A DNA stretch of 64,000 nt from Varroa destructor (GCF_002443255.2 NW_019211458.1:28734485-28798484); one strand, 5' to 3'. Shown: positions 1 to 12,529, counted from the stretch's first letter. The notes: generated by a model from the letters alone, not told the origin. Translations and numbers: made by a program.

Positions 1-1629
1 CAATAAGATCACAGAGAAAATGAAACGACGCCTAACTGTCAAGAGTACAATAGCACTACCCGCCAAGCTTTGCGGGGTGGGTTGTCCTCATTCCCGATTG
101 CGTTTTTTTAAGAAGAATTAATGAACGATTTGTTTTTACAACTATCGCTGTCTGTAGTAGCGACGATACATGCATGTAGACGCTCGTTCACATGTAGGTT
201 CAAGTGCAATTTCTCGAATCATTGCCTATTCAGGTGTGGACGTTTGGCGGGGGGGGGGGAGGGGTAGATCCCCGCTTAGCGGCCCCCGTGTGCGCTTCTC
301 CACTCTGAACGGACATCCGGCTATCGAGAAAAGCTTCTTACCCCTGTTTCTACGCTGAAGTTTCATGTGGCGATGCGCAGCCCCCTGCTATTATTGCCAA
401 TAATACTAAATCGCCCACAGATACCAGTCTCTAGGCAGTGTTTAGTACGAACTGTTAATTCATAACGCTTAGCTGCCTAGCACCTTAAACAAGGTAATGT
501 CCTCGCACTCAGCCTACCTTTGCGAGTCCACCCCTTATCATTCAAACGACGTTGCGTAGTCGTCTCCCAGTAATATTTTAGTCCGGGCGTTGAGCTACAA
601 TACATCGCTCGAGCGTCCTGATGTTAGAACGAACTATCATTTTCTTTGTATGGCATAGTCAAGCAAGCTCGATGGCAGGGAATGGCACCAGCGCGACGAT
701 AGGTCTTCCTAAGATAAAGAAGATAATCGTCTAAAGGCAAATTACCGCGCTTATCTGTGCGGAGATATATATAAACAGGGGGAATACTGCTTGGCCAGCG
801 CAATCTAATTCTGATTGATTATACAGCAAGGAGAAGCGACTGGCCTAAGTGTGGCAGAGATCATTTGAGGGCTCTAAGGGAATGGAAATTGTTTCGAACC
901 CAACCCACCAGTGTGGCCATTTATGGCGACTGCAACTTTTGATGTGATGCAAACAAACGAACAATATTACTTCTCCGATTCTTACAGGTAATTGTCAGAC
1001 ACAGCATGAAAGCTAGCGCTTAATCTTTTATGAACAAATAAATTGTAGATCGTAGATTTGAAAAGCAATAATCTACGTTACAAAGCGTTTCTTGCTTGAT
1101 TTAAAAACGATATATATATATATATATATATATATTTGAAACAGGTAATCTAGTATCTAACAAGTAGTATGTTTAACCTTGAAGGACGGCAGTGAACTAC
1201 ACTTTTCTAGTACATAATTATGAGGACAAGACATGGCAAACGGAACTAAGCGCCTTCTTCAATGCTTTTGTTTCCTAGTTTTTGTGGGTATGTTAAAATA
1301 TTTGAACTTACCTGCCCGCTACCCGTGTCTTGAATTCATCTAAATATATTGCAATTTAGACCTGAATCCAATTTGAATTTTACGAATAACTGTAGATCGT
1401 CTTAAACTCATTTATAAAAACCGGGCTGAATTATCCTTGCCGCATTATACTACGAATATTATTAGTGCCTTCGGGTATTAACGCCGTGTCTCGAAAATAT
1501 ATTAACAAATAACAAGGAATTTGTGGTCGTTTAATTTCTAACTTATGCTTTTATTTCGTGCAAAAGGACGCCAATGTTCCCCTTCCGCCACTAAACTGTG
1601 GACCGCAACGTTTGGATTAGCTGTACAAG
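1..1629. other. No supportable gene
   Basis: AT-rich with short frames only. It contains a G run (249-259), an ATATATATAAACAGG box at 766-780 and the TA repeat at 1110. Confidence 0.6.
1110..1135. repeat. (TA)n microsatellite
   Basis: About 12 uninterrupted TA units. Confidence 0.97.
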
Positions 1630-2790
1630 TTGTACGGATCCCGTTGGTCTCGCTATGCTGCTTTGTTTGTTAGGTGGGACAACGTCGTCCTTCCTTTTCG
1701 TCTTCGTCTCTTATTAGCCACCCTGTGTTGCTTGCTACTTGGGTTTGCCAGCAGCCACCCCACTATTTGCCCCTCGACGACCGACTCGTTCTTCCGCGCA
1801 GCACAGCAACTATCCTCTTTTCCTTCGCCATTTTGTTTTGGCCCCACATCATTTTCTGGGTCCCTCTACTTCTTTCCACCATCCAATACTCCATAGAGTT
1901 TAGCCGATCCCATACCTCTTCTCTACTCTCCACACCGCCGGGACCTCCGACCCTGGTACGGGCCCACACCCACATATTGCCGCTGGTTCCTGTGTGTTCA
2001 TTCTGCATTTGCTCCAACGACAAGCAGACTCATAGCAAGCTACGTTATACACTATCCAACCAGCCTCACAGCCGTCTGCCTGCTGCCTCCTTTTCAACGG
2101 TGTGGCCTCATTGCTGTGCCTTGCGACTGCGCATCGTTTCTTTTCCCAGCTACGAAGGACAGCCAGTTCCTTCCCGTTGCATCCCATACGGTTTCTACCG
2201 CTGCCACTAGTAGCAGGGGGAGCACATGCTCTCGCTCTTTTTCTTCTATCCAACCAGCGAGCAGCCAACAGTCAGTCGGTCGGTCGGCTGGGTAAACCCC
2301 ACCCAAGAGGCAGTAGCAGGCTACATCGTGGCGACGTTTCCCTCCAGAGGGTGCAGCATCAGCTGGGCCAGCCAGCCAGCCAGCCAGCTAGCGAATCGCT
2401 CCCGCCACCGTGTGGTCCTTGGACAAACACTTAGCCAGGCCCAAGCTTCGGCCGTCGTCCCTCGTACCTTCTCGGCTGTAGGCAGCCGAGAGCAGCCAGT
2501 AGCTCTGAGTCTCGGAGCTCTCTTGAAGCTGCTAGCTGTTGTTGGAGCTGAATGAGGGCGCGCTTTACCACTATCCCAAACCAAATCATTCCAAAGTCTT
2601 CCTGAAGTGCGACCATGGCCAGGGTTACTGCGAGCGTCACGACCATCACTAACGCCAGTCATCTTCGAGTGCGCTTTTACCCCCCCCCCCATCCCCACGC
2701 CCGACAACTTTAGGTTCCTCCTAGAATAAGCTGTTCTTTGCTCCTTTAGAACAGCCCCCGTAAGTCTCGTTGTCTTTCTTTTCCTCATTT
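1630..2790. other. GC- and pyrimidine-rich block
   Basis: Base composition changes sharply from the AT-rich flanks. It holds a GTCG repeat (2275-2290), a CCAG repeat (2368-2388) and an 11-C run (2680-2690). Both strands carry long open frames because stops are scarce. Likely a promoter or leader exon region; orientation unknown. Confidence 0.4.
1674..2210 (+). CDS. Longest open frame of the window (178 codons), doubtful
   Basis: The frame runs through a strongly pyrimidine-rich strand, so Ser, Leu, Pro and Cys dominate and stop codons (purine-rich) are rare. Composition rather than selection probably explains its length. A neighbouring frame at 1630-1896 has a signal-peptide-like stretch (RLLLATLCCLLLGFASSHP). 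The context, GC-rich and CpG-containing between AT-rich flanks, could instead be a 5' leader or promoter. Confidence 0.12.
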   Translation: MGQRRPSFSSSSLISHPVLLATWVCQQPPHYLPLDDRLVLPRSTATILFSFAILFWPHIIFWVPLLLSTIQYSIEFSRSHTSSLLSTPPGPPTLVRAHTHILPLVPVCSFCICSNDKQTHSKLRYTLSNQPHSRLPAASFSTVWPHCCALRLRIVSFPSYEGQPVPSRCIPYGFYRCH

Positions 2791-4976
2791 GGACTTCGTT
2801 TTACCACTCTTTTCTATCTGCTGCTGTTATTTGCTCGTGTTTCTAGTATTCCGTAGCTGGTGAATCTTGCTGTATTTGTTCATCGATCAGGTCAATCATG
2901 TATGCGTATTAATAATAATTGTTTCAAGTTTTACGCCCAGTACTGCCGTTAGGTGTTGCTTCAGGCCGTTATCTCTATTGTTCCAGCTGCTGCAATACCG
3001 TTGTACCAAATACAAGAAGTTGTAGCTGGGGTAGCAGACTTGCAGACGGACTAAGTAAATTTATCACTTGGGTTTTCGTTGGGTGAGACGTGAAAGCTTT
3101 TAGTGATGAGGCGATACTCAGTCAGCATCGATACAAGAAGCGGCTAACTCACAATAAACTATGTTGCACATTAGAACTAGAACTTGAAGTTCTACCTGTT
3201 AGACAATTCATATGCCTTAAGCAAGCCAGTCGTGTGAAAGATAATATTAAAAGGTAGTATCGTAGCGAAACCAATGATATGTATATTATTAAAATAAGCT
3301 CAGCAGATTCTCCCGTAATGGTGAAACGGTTTTCGTACAGGGGTTATATTGCAGGGATAGGTTCTATGTTACCCAACGGAAAAAGATTCAAAGCCTAACG
3401 ATTACCATTATTCACGTCCTTCAAGCAATTCAATAAACAAATGAAGACCAACTACGATCAAAGGATAATGACTTGTCAAACAAACGGGCTAACACAACAT
3501 GCTTATACTCACCTCAAACGAAAATAATTATTACGCCTGGTATGATCGCCGTTGAATACTGCTTCAGACGATTCCCAGCGTGAAATGAGGTGTATTTAAC
3601 GCAGTTTCTTTCTAACCAAGGCCTACTCACGTGTCCCAAAGGTTAGTATAGTAACTCATTATCTTTGCACCATGATGAGGGCTCGCCTCGTCTAACGAAC
3701 TTCCAGATAGCCAAAACAAATAGAGAAGTTAGAACAAAGCCCTCAGATTACTAGATCAACCGGTGGTTTTTCTGAAAGCATTCTCTTCGATCAAAATAAA
3801 CTATATGTGATATAATATCGGTATTTTAAGTGACCTGGTTAATATATATGACCTACGCCCAGAACTTCCAGCAGTGAATCACACAGCATGCTTCTAACGA
3901 CGCGCGCATTCCAAAGGCAACTTACTTGACACGCAATACAATTATAACTTTTAGAGGCACTTAAAGTTTTTGCGTGGTCCTGTGTTGCTATAGCTACACG
4001 ACAGATGTGGCCATATATGAATACTTCGAGTTTTGTCTACGCTACTGGCGTCAAACATCAGTTTAGACTTGCAGTGATTAAATTATAAATTAAAATTATT
4101 TTATTTAAAATAAATAAATAAAAAGATTGTAACACTAAACTGAAGCGCGTACAAGCCCGTTTTCAAACCTAGATCGCCACGTATCCCTAAATTTAATAGA
4201 CACACACGTTACAACTGTGCTATTGTCGCTGGCTACCGAACATGTAGATTTTACTTTCTAGCCTTCTGGTTCACTAGAATTGAATGAGTAGTCGCTGAGG
4301 CTAAAATATATCTTCGGTTATACCAAAATTAAGTATTTCGAGTTTTACGTTCCTTTGGTTAAAGTTGATTTTAGACGGTTAGCGGCTTCTACCACAAACT
4401 GAACTAGGTCGGCGCTCGCTTTTGAGCCTGAAGTACGTTACGCGTTTCTACGTTCGGTGGGCAGACACGCTACCTCCGCAGCATCATTGGGACCTGTGGT
4501 GACATCGGTAGCTAATAGTTAGGTGTGACGTTGTCGAACACGCAGGCATTGAGATGCATGTACAAGGTTCGATACCTTATTTAAAATTACAATCGTAAAG
4601 TAACAAATCTCTAGAAGAATTTGACAGTAAATAACGTAATTATAAGCCATATGATTCGGAATATATGTTTATTTCACATGCAATCTGCATTTTGACTAAG
4701 TGCCTGTAAGTTTTGATCTTCTAAATAAGTTGCACGAAGTCGTTCGCGGTCACACCTGCACGGCTAGCTCTGTTCGAAGTACTCGCGCTTCGTATAACCT
4801 GTGTAGAGGCATCACACGTTCCGCCGTAACAATGACGCGAAATAGGCACCATCTGAGAAAAGCTTAGCATTTTGAGGTGCTTGAGAGGAGGCAATCAATA
4901 AAATACTGATGGTTTGTGTTGTACACGTTCACAATAAGTACGTATATGACACTTGTGGATGTAACAGTTCACACGT
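2791..4976. other. No supportable gene
   Basis: AT-rich; an almost pure A/T tract at 4078-4126. No frame above 60 codons on either strand. Confidence 0.65.
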
Positions 4977-5019
4977 GTGACATGTCACCAGAATTTTGTC
5001 CAGAAATTCAGAACAGATA

Positions 5020-5022
<3 letters not shown>

Positions 5023-5073
<51 letters not shown>

Positions 5074-5076
5074 TGG
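5023..5076. repeat. (TA)n microsatellite
   Basis: About 22 AT units followed by a CATATATG end; the Tyr/Ile runs in frames over it are artefacts. Confidence 0.97.
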
Positions 5077-5351
5077 TCCTTAAATTTAAAGAGCTGTACA
5101 CGTTTTCTGCAACGGAAGTACCACGACGCGATGCGGTCGTTAGCAATTTCAATTCGCGTTCATTCAGCCGAACAGATGGAGGACACGTTTCGATAAAAAA
5201 AAATTGCTATGTAGCATAATTTTACGCTATAACTTCGATCAGTGTTGGTTTTATAAGACCAACTTTGTTCCCAGGCCACGTAAAGCCAAATGAAGATTTC
5301 GTTAACTAATCCACACACACTAATATCTATAGGCAGTTAACCATCCTGTAT

Positions 5352-5540
5352 CTAGTAGCAGGCGACAAATTTGAGTAAGCTGGCCACGAAGATAGCTGAG
5401 AGCGCCAAAAGCCGAAAACAAATCGCCCATAAAACAAAGTGAAAAATATCTTCATCTAATATTCGATTAAACCATGTTTTCCGCGATTGGCTCGTGAGGT
5501 CATGTATAAGGTCATCTGCTGTGCACACTTTCTCCACCAT
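5352..5540 (-). CDS. Possible small single-pass membrane protein
   Basis: ATG at 5540 opens a complete 62-residue frame. Residues 1-30 are polar and acidic (TADDLIHDLTSQSR); residues 33-61 form one long hydrophobic helix (FHFVLWAICFRLLALSAIFV and onward), so it would be tail-anchored. TATATAAA lies only about 10 bases before the ATG, too close to be its TATA box in the usual sense. No family recognised; length alone is uninformative. Confidence 0.22.
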   Translation of the reverse strand: MVEKVCTADDLIHDLTSQSRKTWFNRILDEDIFHFVLWAICFRLLALSAIFVASLLKFVACY

Positions 5541-7234
5541 CGTTTATATATGCCAGTGGCAATACGTAATGCTGTCTAATAGACTGGGACGTTGGTCAGA
5601 CGCAGGGTCTTCACTTCACTAATGATTGCAGTAGAATAGCACCTGAGCTTCATGAGCTACCGTTACGAAAGCAGCAGGCACACGGCCTCGATATATGCAT
5701 TGCCAGACGCATACATATTTGTGTATGCTTAAGTAGATTCCCACACACGCACGACTGGCGAAAGAAGCTACTGATGACATGTATGGTATCAATGGAACAA
5801 TTTTTATTTTTTTCTTGTTTTATGTGCAATAGATAAATGCAAAGGCTTTAAAAATCGCCAAATTATCGCTTTGACTGCCTCAGTAGCTTCTCTACTCAAT
5901 AAAGATATTCTGTTTAGGGTATAGACCTTAGGTTCTATTGTTACGTGTTACGACGCGGCTGTTACGGCGGCGTTTTAATGCTTCCCGTTTTTGCCATGAT
6001 GTAGCCATTGTATCAGCTCAGGCGGACATTAATGTGATAGCTCGTCCCTATTCCCTTACTATGAATAATACACATGTAAAACTATGTAATTTCGACAATC
6101 GTCCGCCTTCGCATGCTCTCTCAAGCGAAACTCACCTGGTACAGCATAAGCATAGCTTTTCTTCTTCAATTACCGTCTCTGTCAGCCCCGAGAGATAATA
6201 AGCATGCCCATTATGCGACACAATCCATTCAGTCCCGAACAATCTTCATTAACGATGATACATATAATATTATGTAGGCTATTCGAATCGACTGCAATCA
6301 CTAGTACGGTCACCAGATGGTGTTGCTGCTTCGACGCTTCAGTCGTACGGGGCACCGCTAACGGAAGCTGCGGTACCCAGTAGCCGGAACGAATGGCGAA
6401 GAATCATGCTACGCGTTTGCCTTAGCTGGTAGTTTTGAGTGCTTCAGTAACGGAAGTGGCCGTACCATAAACCGTGTGTATAATAGGCACTGCGGTGCTA
6501 TTTGCAACTGCATATAAACAACTGCATCATTTGCCCTTTCTGGTTGCTCAGCGGTGCTTGCTACTGTTTTCTAGTTAGGACGCCATCATTGACCTTTGAC
6601 GGCCTGCGGCCTGAGTAAAAGCGGCAGCTCAGTCGTGTCACCAGTGAAGCTGAAGAAACGTATATTCGCTGCGATCTGAAGCTCATTGCTTGGCTGCATG
6701 GCAGGGTATCCGTTGTTTGATTGGCTGGCGGCGATGGTGGCCGCCGCTCGAAAGACTTTTTGGCCACGTCTAGTTCCATTCCAGTCCGTCTTGCCATATG
6801 CTATTCACGGCGGCCCCTTTTACGTTCATCGTGCTGTTGATCCTGTTGCTGATACCGTTGCCAATTCGTTGCTGGCCCTGTTATTGCTGTTGTGGCAGCG
6901 ATATATGTTCGAGTATCTCATTTGCGTTCGACGCTAGAAAGGGCATTTATGGCGATGGGTGGATTTCGCGCCGTGACCCAAGTCGTCGACGTGCCGCGGC
7001 CCTTTGACTTTATGATGGCAGAGAGAAAACAACAGGATCACAAGTTCGAAGTGCTAGCAACGTTCGTTAGCAGTTGAAGGAAAGAACAAATGAATCGCCA
7101 TTTTTTTTTTCACTGTTTAAGGTTATCATTAATGTAACGCGTGTTGACGTTCGATCATAGCTGACTTTTGGCGCGGTTCGCGTCAAATGTTAGACGATAC
7201 AGAAACGCGCTACGCCGAATCTCAATAAACTTAC

Positions 7235-7567
7235 TAAATGTAATATCCTCCGCTCGTTATATATCGTGTATGTAATGCTGATACGAACAATCATCACTCG
7301 TTCGTGTTGATCGTTATAATAGGGTATAAGAACGTGCAGCAGTTGTGTAGGAGATGCGATTACAGACCTACGCGTCTTCACGTTGACTAGTGTGATTGCA
7401 TCTATATTGAACCCAATGATCAAAGAAGCCAAATAAATCATTGCAGAAGAGTTGATTTTTCCATTGGCTTCACAGAGCTCAAGGCTAGATTGGTCGAATG
7501 TAATAAACCTCGATCCTTGCAAATGACAGATATTATTACGATATTCGACGAGTAGTGCTGCCCAGCT
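7235..7567 (-). CDS. Possible exon, unrecognised, ends at strong donor
   Basis: The frame is open for 111 codons from just after TGA (7570-7568) to donor GTAAGT at 7234, ending on a codon boundary. Segments include ALLVEYRNNICHLQGSRF, SSLELCEANGKINSS and a hydrophobic stretch IYLASLIIGFNIDAITLV. It would continue the transcript of the candidate at 7914-7636. No family recognised. Confidence 0.25.
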
Positions 7568-7635
7568 TCACGTCGGGGTACGTCGCACGCAGTGACTCTT
7601 CAGAAACCCTTATACCTATCTTAAATTCTGCTTAT

Positions 7636-7914
7636 TTATCTACAAACCTGAACGAATGCACGAAGAAGTGGGCGGTAAGTGGAAGCTGAGGGGAAAAGTC
7701 CGTTACGCGAAAAGTGCTGACTCATTTTGAGGCATCTCCGAAGCTCCTCTGCCGCTTTCTTCTTCATTCTGATTCTCCAGCGGCCATAACAAGTGAACAC
7801 TGGAATGGCAGGATGTGATGACATCTGCAGTTCCCAGCACTTGGCCTTATACCATGTGATAATGCTCTCGGTCGGCACCTCTTGACGCATAACCGCGAAG
7901 CTTCGAATAGACAA
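7636..7914 (-). CDS. Possible exon, unrecognised
   Basis: Open frame of about 92 codons with a protein-like composition (VPTESIITWYKAKCWELQM, a basic stretch RWRIRMKKKAAEELRR, end LLRAFVQ). It can exit at donor CAG|GTTTGT shortly before its stop. Another frame over the same bases (with NQNEEESGRGASEMPQNES) is equally plausible, so the assignment is weak. It lies just upstream of the next minus-strand candidate. Confidence 0.2.
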   Translation of the reverse strand: MSIRSFAVMRQEVPTESIITWYKAKCWELQMSSHPAIPVFTCYGRWRIRMKKKAAEELRRCLKMSQHFSRNGLFPSASTYRPLLRAFVQVCR

Positions 7915-9570
7915 TTGTTTGCTACGTGCATATATGGGCTATTAACGGATCGCTTGTTATCAATGCTATGTTTTGGTTAATACAAGCTGAAATGAAGTTA
8001 CTGGCTCGACTTGGTTATTTCTAACTTGAAGAAGGATTATTTTTTAAGAATGCAATTATGTTGTTCGTCGATGATGATGATTTGATGTGGCACAAATTTG
8101 CCCGTTGCAATTTTCTCTGTTCTAGAACTAGAAAAATTACCCAATAATGAGATCGTTGTAACCTCTATATTTTCCTCTGAAAAATCGCATCATATATTAA
8201 CGTATTTTGTTTTACACAACGCTGAATACCATTACGCGAGCAAATTTCTTTTTTGTATAGCATTGTTGATCTTCAGCCAGTAGCTGCGCTAACAAGATCA
8301 CAGCTTATGCGAGCTTGTCTATATTGTGAATTTACCTTGCAGACAAGTGGCTCACAGAGGGGAGAACAAAAACGAGGTTTACTTGCTGCTTCCTAGCGGA
8401 GCTGCTCGATCTTCTCTTTTAACTGCCCTATTCAGCCCAAAGAACTGCTCCTTTAGCTAACCTCTTTTTGTCAACCCAGAAACGATCAAAGCAAATAAAA
8501 GTGACAACAGTTATCTCTGCTGGCCCACCGGGATCGCGGTACGTTTTACACGCAATGATGCACCTGTTTGAAGCACCTCGGCTCTCCCCCTTCTATAGGT
8601 ATGTAATCGAGCTTCGTGCGGCATTCTTTTAGATGGCGCACATTGTCATTCATAAAGCCAGAACAGCACATAATGCGTGCGCGAGCCTATCAAAGTAGGG
8701 AGCCTAAAACAGGTAGCGCAAGTGGCTGTCAGTAGCTCCATAAGAAGGAAACTCTGTAGCAGTTGACCGACCCATTCTATCGACGCGCAACCCGGTGCCG
8801 GGCCGCTCTGCCCTCAATGCTTAGGCAACATATGTCCTGCCATTGTTACCGGATTACCCAGCTACCGCTTCTTCGCAATGATCAACCATGTTGAAAGGCA
8901 TGTTGGCTAACGAGAAGAGGGTGGGCGGCAAGCTACTGTAGGACACCCAGCACTGAATGAAGAACAAGGCCTTGCTTCCTTACGCATTGAAGAATGAAAG
9001 CGGGAGAGGGATTGCAAAGGTAAGCAAGGACTGGACATATAGGAAACGGCGGCAGATATGTGGTGAGTTTGGGGCGTTTAAGGACTGGCTGCCATGCAAA
9101 TCTCCGAGGAGAAGTTTGAGGGGTTAACTTAATTTGGTTGAGTCATGATTGACACATGACAGGAGTCCGCGAAGCAAGCGGGAGCGGCTTGCCTTCAGAG
9201 GATGAGAAGCAGATCAAGCGGGTGAAGAAAGCTCGACGCATAGTTAGGTCGTTCCGGGTCAAACAGCATCGCAGAATGATAAGGATCAAGACGACAGAGG
9301 GAGGGAGTTTAGCTTACCTTAATGAGAAACAGGTGGCAAGATACAGGCCCCTACAGGCTCCTGTGAAGCTATTAAGATCACGAGACCTATGAAAAACCGA
9401 TGGTTACGAGAGCAAAGTTGAATGGCCTGAGCTATTACGAAAGTAAACGCATAGAAGGTTTGGCATACAGAAAGCAGGTTAAGTAGAGCTGGCCAATTAA
9501 ATATCATAATCCTTCATAGGTAAGGTGTTACAGGAGCTTTTGTCGTCGTAACAAAAAGGACAATACATCC

Positions 9571-9843
9571 TTAGCTAGAGGAAAACGCGATAAAGTCAGA
9601 CACCAGGCCCAACCGCAATTTGTCAAGTGAAATGCGGTTATCATCACATTGTGCTTTTGTCGTAGGACCTGGCACGCGTGAATCGTCAATAGCATATCTT
9701 TTATGGCCATTTCGTAAACATGTACGTCCTTGTATACGCTTCAGTGAAGCTATTCGTTCGCGTAAATGCCACATAGGGTCGACAAATTCCATCGGATATT
9801 TGATTTGGTTTATTAAAACAATTTGTTCAGCACTTATAAACAC
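9571..9843 (-). CDS. Possible exon, unrecognised
   Basis: Open frame of 90 codons with varied composition (SAEQIVLINQIKYPMEFV, then MWHLRERIASLKRI and ISLDKLRLGL). A plus-strand frame of similar length overlaps it fully (9620-9904). No splice sites decide between them. Confidence 0.12.
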   Translation of the reverse strand: MFISAEQIVLINQIKYPMEFVDPMWHLRERIASLKRIQGRTCLRNGHKRYAIDDSRVPGPTTKAQCDDNRISLDKLRLGLVSDFIAFSSS

Positions 9844-11376
9844 AAAATTTTCGACTGTTTACGCAGGCGGCAGCACAAATACGTCGGCGTATATTCGCAC
9901 GTGACAGTACAAACATGTCGGAGTATTTTTCCAGCTTACATCCATATCGGACAGAACTATCTAATCACTCGTAATACAACAGGGATTGTATCGTTCTATT
10001 GACACCCTTCTCTCTTTTGCAGGCGGCAGCAAATGGCCATTGCCGGTGTTCATAAATATGCCGCAGTTCGTGATTATGTCCCCGATACAAACTCGTCATT
10101 TCTAATTGCATACGTCCTTGTCATGCCCTTGCGTGATCACAGTCTAAAGGCGTCAATTGGCCGTGTTGGCGCTTCATCTCAATGTCGCAGCGTCGTGCGC
10201 TCGGGTTTTTACTATCAGTGGCTAATACCAGTTCCATGCTGTTCGGCGAACACCAAACGCGTCGGTGTTCCACTCTTAGAGAAAGGCTTGTCGCGCTACC
10301 TGTCTTTCGCAATGGCACCCGCTCTCTGACGATCGGCTTCGAGTATACCTTTATTGAGTCTTATACTGCGATCTGGAACTGGCAAAACGAATAGATCAGG
10401 ATGAGTCCTTAACGAGGGTCGCTTGCTCTTCGTCAAAGCCTAGATAAAATACAATATGCTAGAGTGCACTGAGCGGTTGATATTACCCCATCTCGTTGAC
10501 GTCCTTGGACCCAGAGTTGCCGAGGCCAGACAATAAAGCTATCGGAAACGAAAGCTCTTTGATGCCGCTTTACTATGCAAGTTTGTCGTGTACGGTGACC
10601 GTACGTAGCTCACAAGCTCCAGCAGCAATTAGCGCTCGTTCCCCGGTGCTATCAAAAGACATACGTTATATCCCGCTTTAAAGAGGGGATATAAAGTGTC
10701 TCATCCTGACAACGGCAACAGCGACAAGAAACCTAATGAAGTTCACCGGATAGTACTCAGCCACTGTGGAGACGGAGTAGACAGTCAGCTCATAGAGAAT
10801 GTGATAGTTCACAGGCAGCTCAGCAACGATATGGACAAGCAACGGTGGCATCGTATACATAGTTTTCATTGACGTTTTAGAACTTCAGAAATGCTCTCAA
10901 AATGGGAAACATTATATATGTCACTCATTTCATCAAGAATTTTAATAAGACGCAGCCAATAAAGCTGCTATGAACATTTTTATGGAGTGCTTTGTACGCA
11001 AACATATTTTAATAGAACATCAGTCAGCGTAACTACCCGCACGCAACTATTGAAAAGTATTAAATATACTGTTTAAGAGGTATGAAGTTTTAAAACGATT
11101 CCGCGCAGCGATAGTGTCAAATTAAAGGGAGAGAAAAATACCACAAATCCAGGGATGCTACCCTCCCAGTTAATGTCGCTATTGCTGTACCATGTTCATA
11201 TCTGTACGTCCCTAATTCACGCGTTCGGCATCATGGCCACGCGGCAGTTTACGGCTGGGGCGTCGACATCAGCAACGCAACGGAGTGGCTTGACTTAAAA
11301 CTATGTTCGATCCACGTAGAGATACTGTTCTATCAGAGGTAACAAACATCGACGGCAGTTGCGAAGAATATTGGTT

Positions 11377-11538
11377 ATGAAAGTCTTTGTGATTGTTGTT
11401 ACTTGTCTTCTATTAGCTGTAGTCGACGGTGGCATCGGCGCCGCTAAACTCACGCAGTCGTATCTCATGAACAGTCGCGACTTCATAGATAGCACGAGAC
11501 GCTCACGAATACTATGTTGTACCGTTGTTCTCTTTTGA
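11377..11538 (+). CDS. Possible secreted small peptide or first exon
   Basis: ATG at 11377 opens 53 residues starting MKVFVIVVTCLLLAVVDGG, a textbook signal peptide with a positive N-terminus, hydrophobic core and small residues before a likely cleavage near IGA-AK. The remainder (LTQSYLMNSRDFIDSTRRSR) is polar and dibasic, then ILCC and the stop. The frame is already open upstream. A different frame (11489-11629) takes over at its end, so the gene may be frameshifted or spliced here. Confidence 0.3.
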   Translation: MKVFVIVVTCLLLAVVDGGIGAAKLTQSYLMNSRDFIDSTRRSRILCCTVVLF

Positions 11539-11629
11539 GGATCGTTACGCGTCGGGAAAGAACATCGGATCAGAAATTTTTCGCGGCGACGGCGACGGCG
11601 GCTTTGAAGTCAACTGTTCCACCATGTAG
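11489..11629 (+). CDS. Possible downstream coding part of the secreted peptide locus
   Basis: This frame is open for 46 codons and overlaps the end of the signal-peptide frame in another phase. It reads DAHEYYVVPLFSFEDRYASG, then a Gly/Asp-rich stretch (RGDGDGG) ending FEVNCSTM. There is no start codon in the frame before the overlap, so it needs a splice, a frameshift or a sequence error to be translated from the signal peptide. Confidence 0.18.
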   Translation: MARDAHEYYVVPLFSFEDRYASGKNIGSEIFRGDGDGGFEVNCSTM

Positions 11630-12529
11630 TGGTTCCATGGTATATAGTTATAGTAGAAATCGTAGCGCTACTTCGAATTCGACATTTCTTCGCCATCACC
11701 GCCCGAAGCCTTTGATATGAAGAAGTATACCACCACGAAGCAGCGGCGGGTGCTACTGTTGCCCTCAGCGAACCTGATAGAATTCACAAGGGCATTATGT
11801 ACGTATGAACAGACGAGAAAGAATGGCCAAAAAAAAACCTGCGACGTGGGACCTATCTTCTCCATTGTTTTTTTTTTTGTTTCAGCCTAGAAAATCATCG
11901 GACCAGCATTCGTAACAAAAAGACGATAAGTCGAATTAGCTCCGAGATTTAGTTCTGCTTCACGTCAACGCTCCGACGCCTAATATATCGGTATTCTTTG
12001 GTTTAAGGATCTATACGACCCTATAATGGTATCGTTGCCCCGTTTCATCTAGCGTGCAGCAACCCTGGTCTGTTTTCAGTTACCCAGCCAAGCCACGACA
12101 CCAGACACTTTTGGGACCTTCATATATATATATACTTAGACATCCTTCATGCTCGCTATAGCACTGTTGTCGTCACTCGTCGCTGGAACCTTAATGGCCT
12201 TCAATGTTCTTCATAAGTTGCGGTACGTTAAAAGCGTAAAACGTCAAACGGTAGCCGAGAAGAAAACGGTCGTTCGATCAAACGTTCGTCCATATTAGTA
12301 TCGCTCGTACACGACGAAACTCCTGTTGAATGCTAAGTCTATCTCTAGCCGTCGAGGTACCGGTCGCAGTGCCTGTCTTCATCTACAGACGGCTATTTCA
12401 CAAAACGCGTTCTCAAAAAACATATAGTAATATCGTCAGTAATGGCTTTTTTCGCGCGTTGAAGGCAGCTTCCTTCACGGCTACTTTGGACCGCTACCGT
12501 TGACCAAGACAAGCCCATAAAGTCCATAC

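Noticed and set aside
2321..2788. 155-codon minus-strand frame in the GC-rich island
   Set aside because: It is the antisense of a stop-poor pyrimidine-rich strand, passes through a C run and a CCAG repeat, and shows no domain.
4977..5219. 80-codon frame over the TA repeat
   Set aside because: Tyr-Ile runs come from the microsatellite; no other support.
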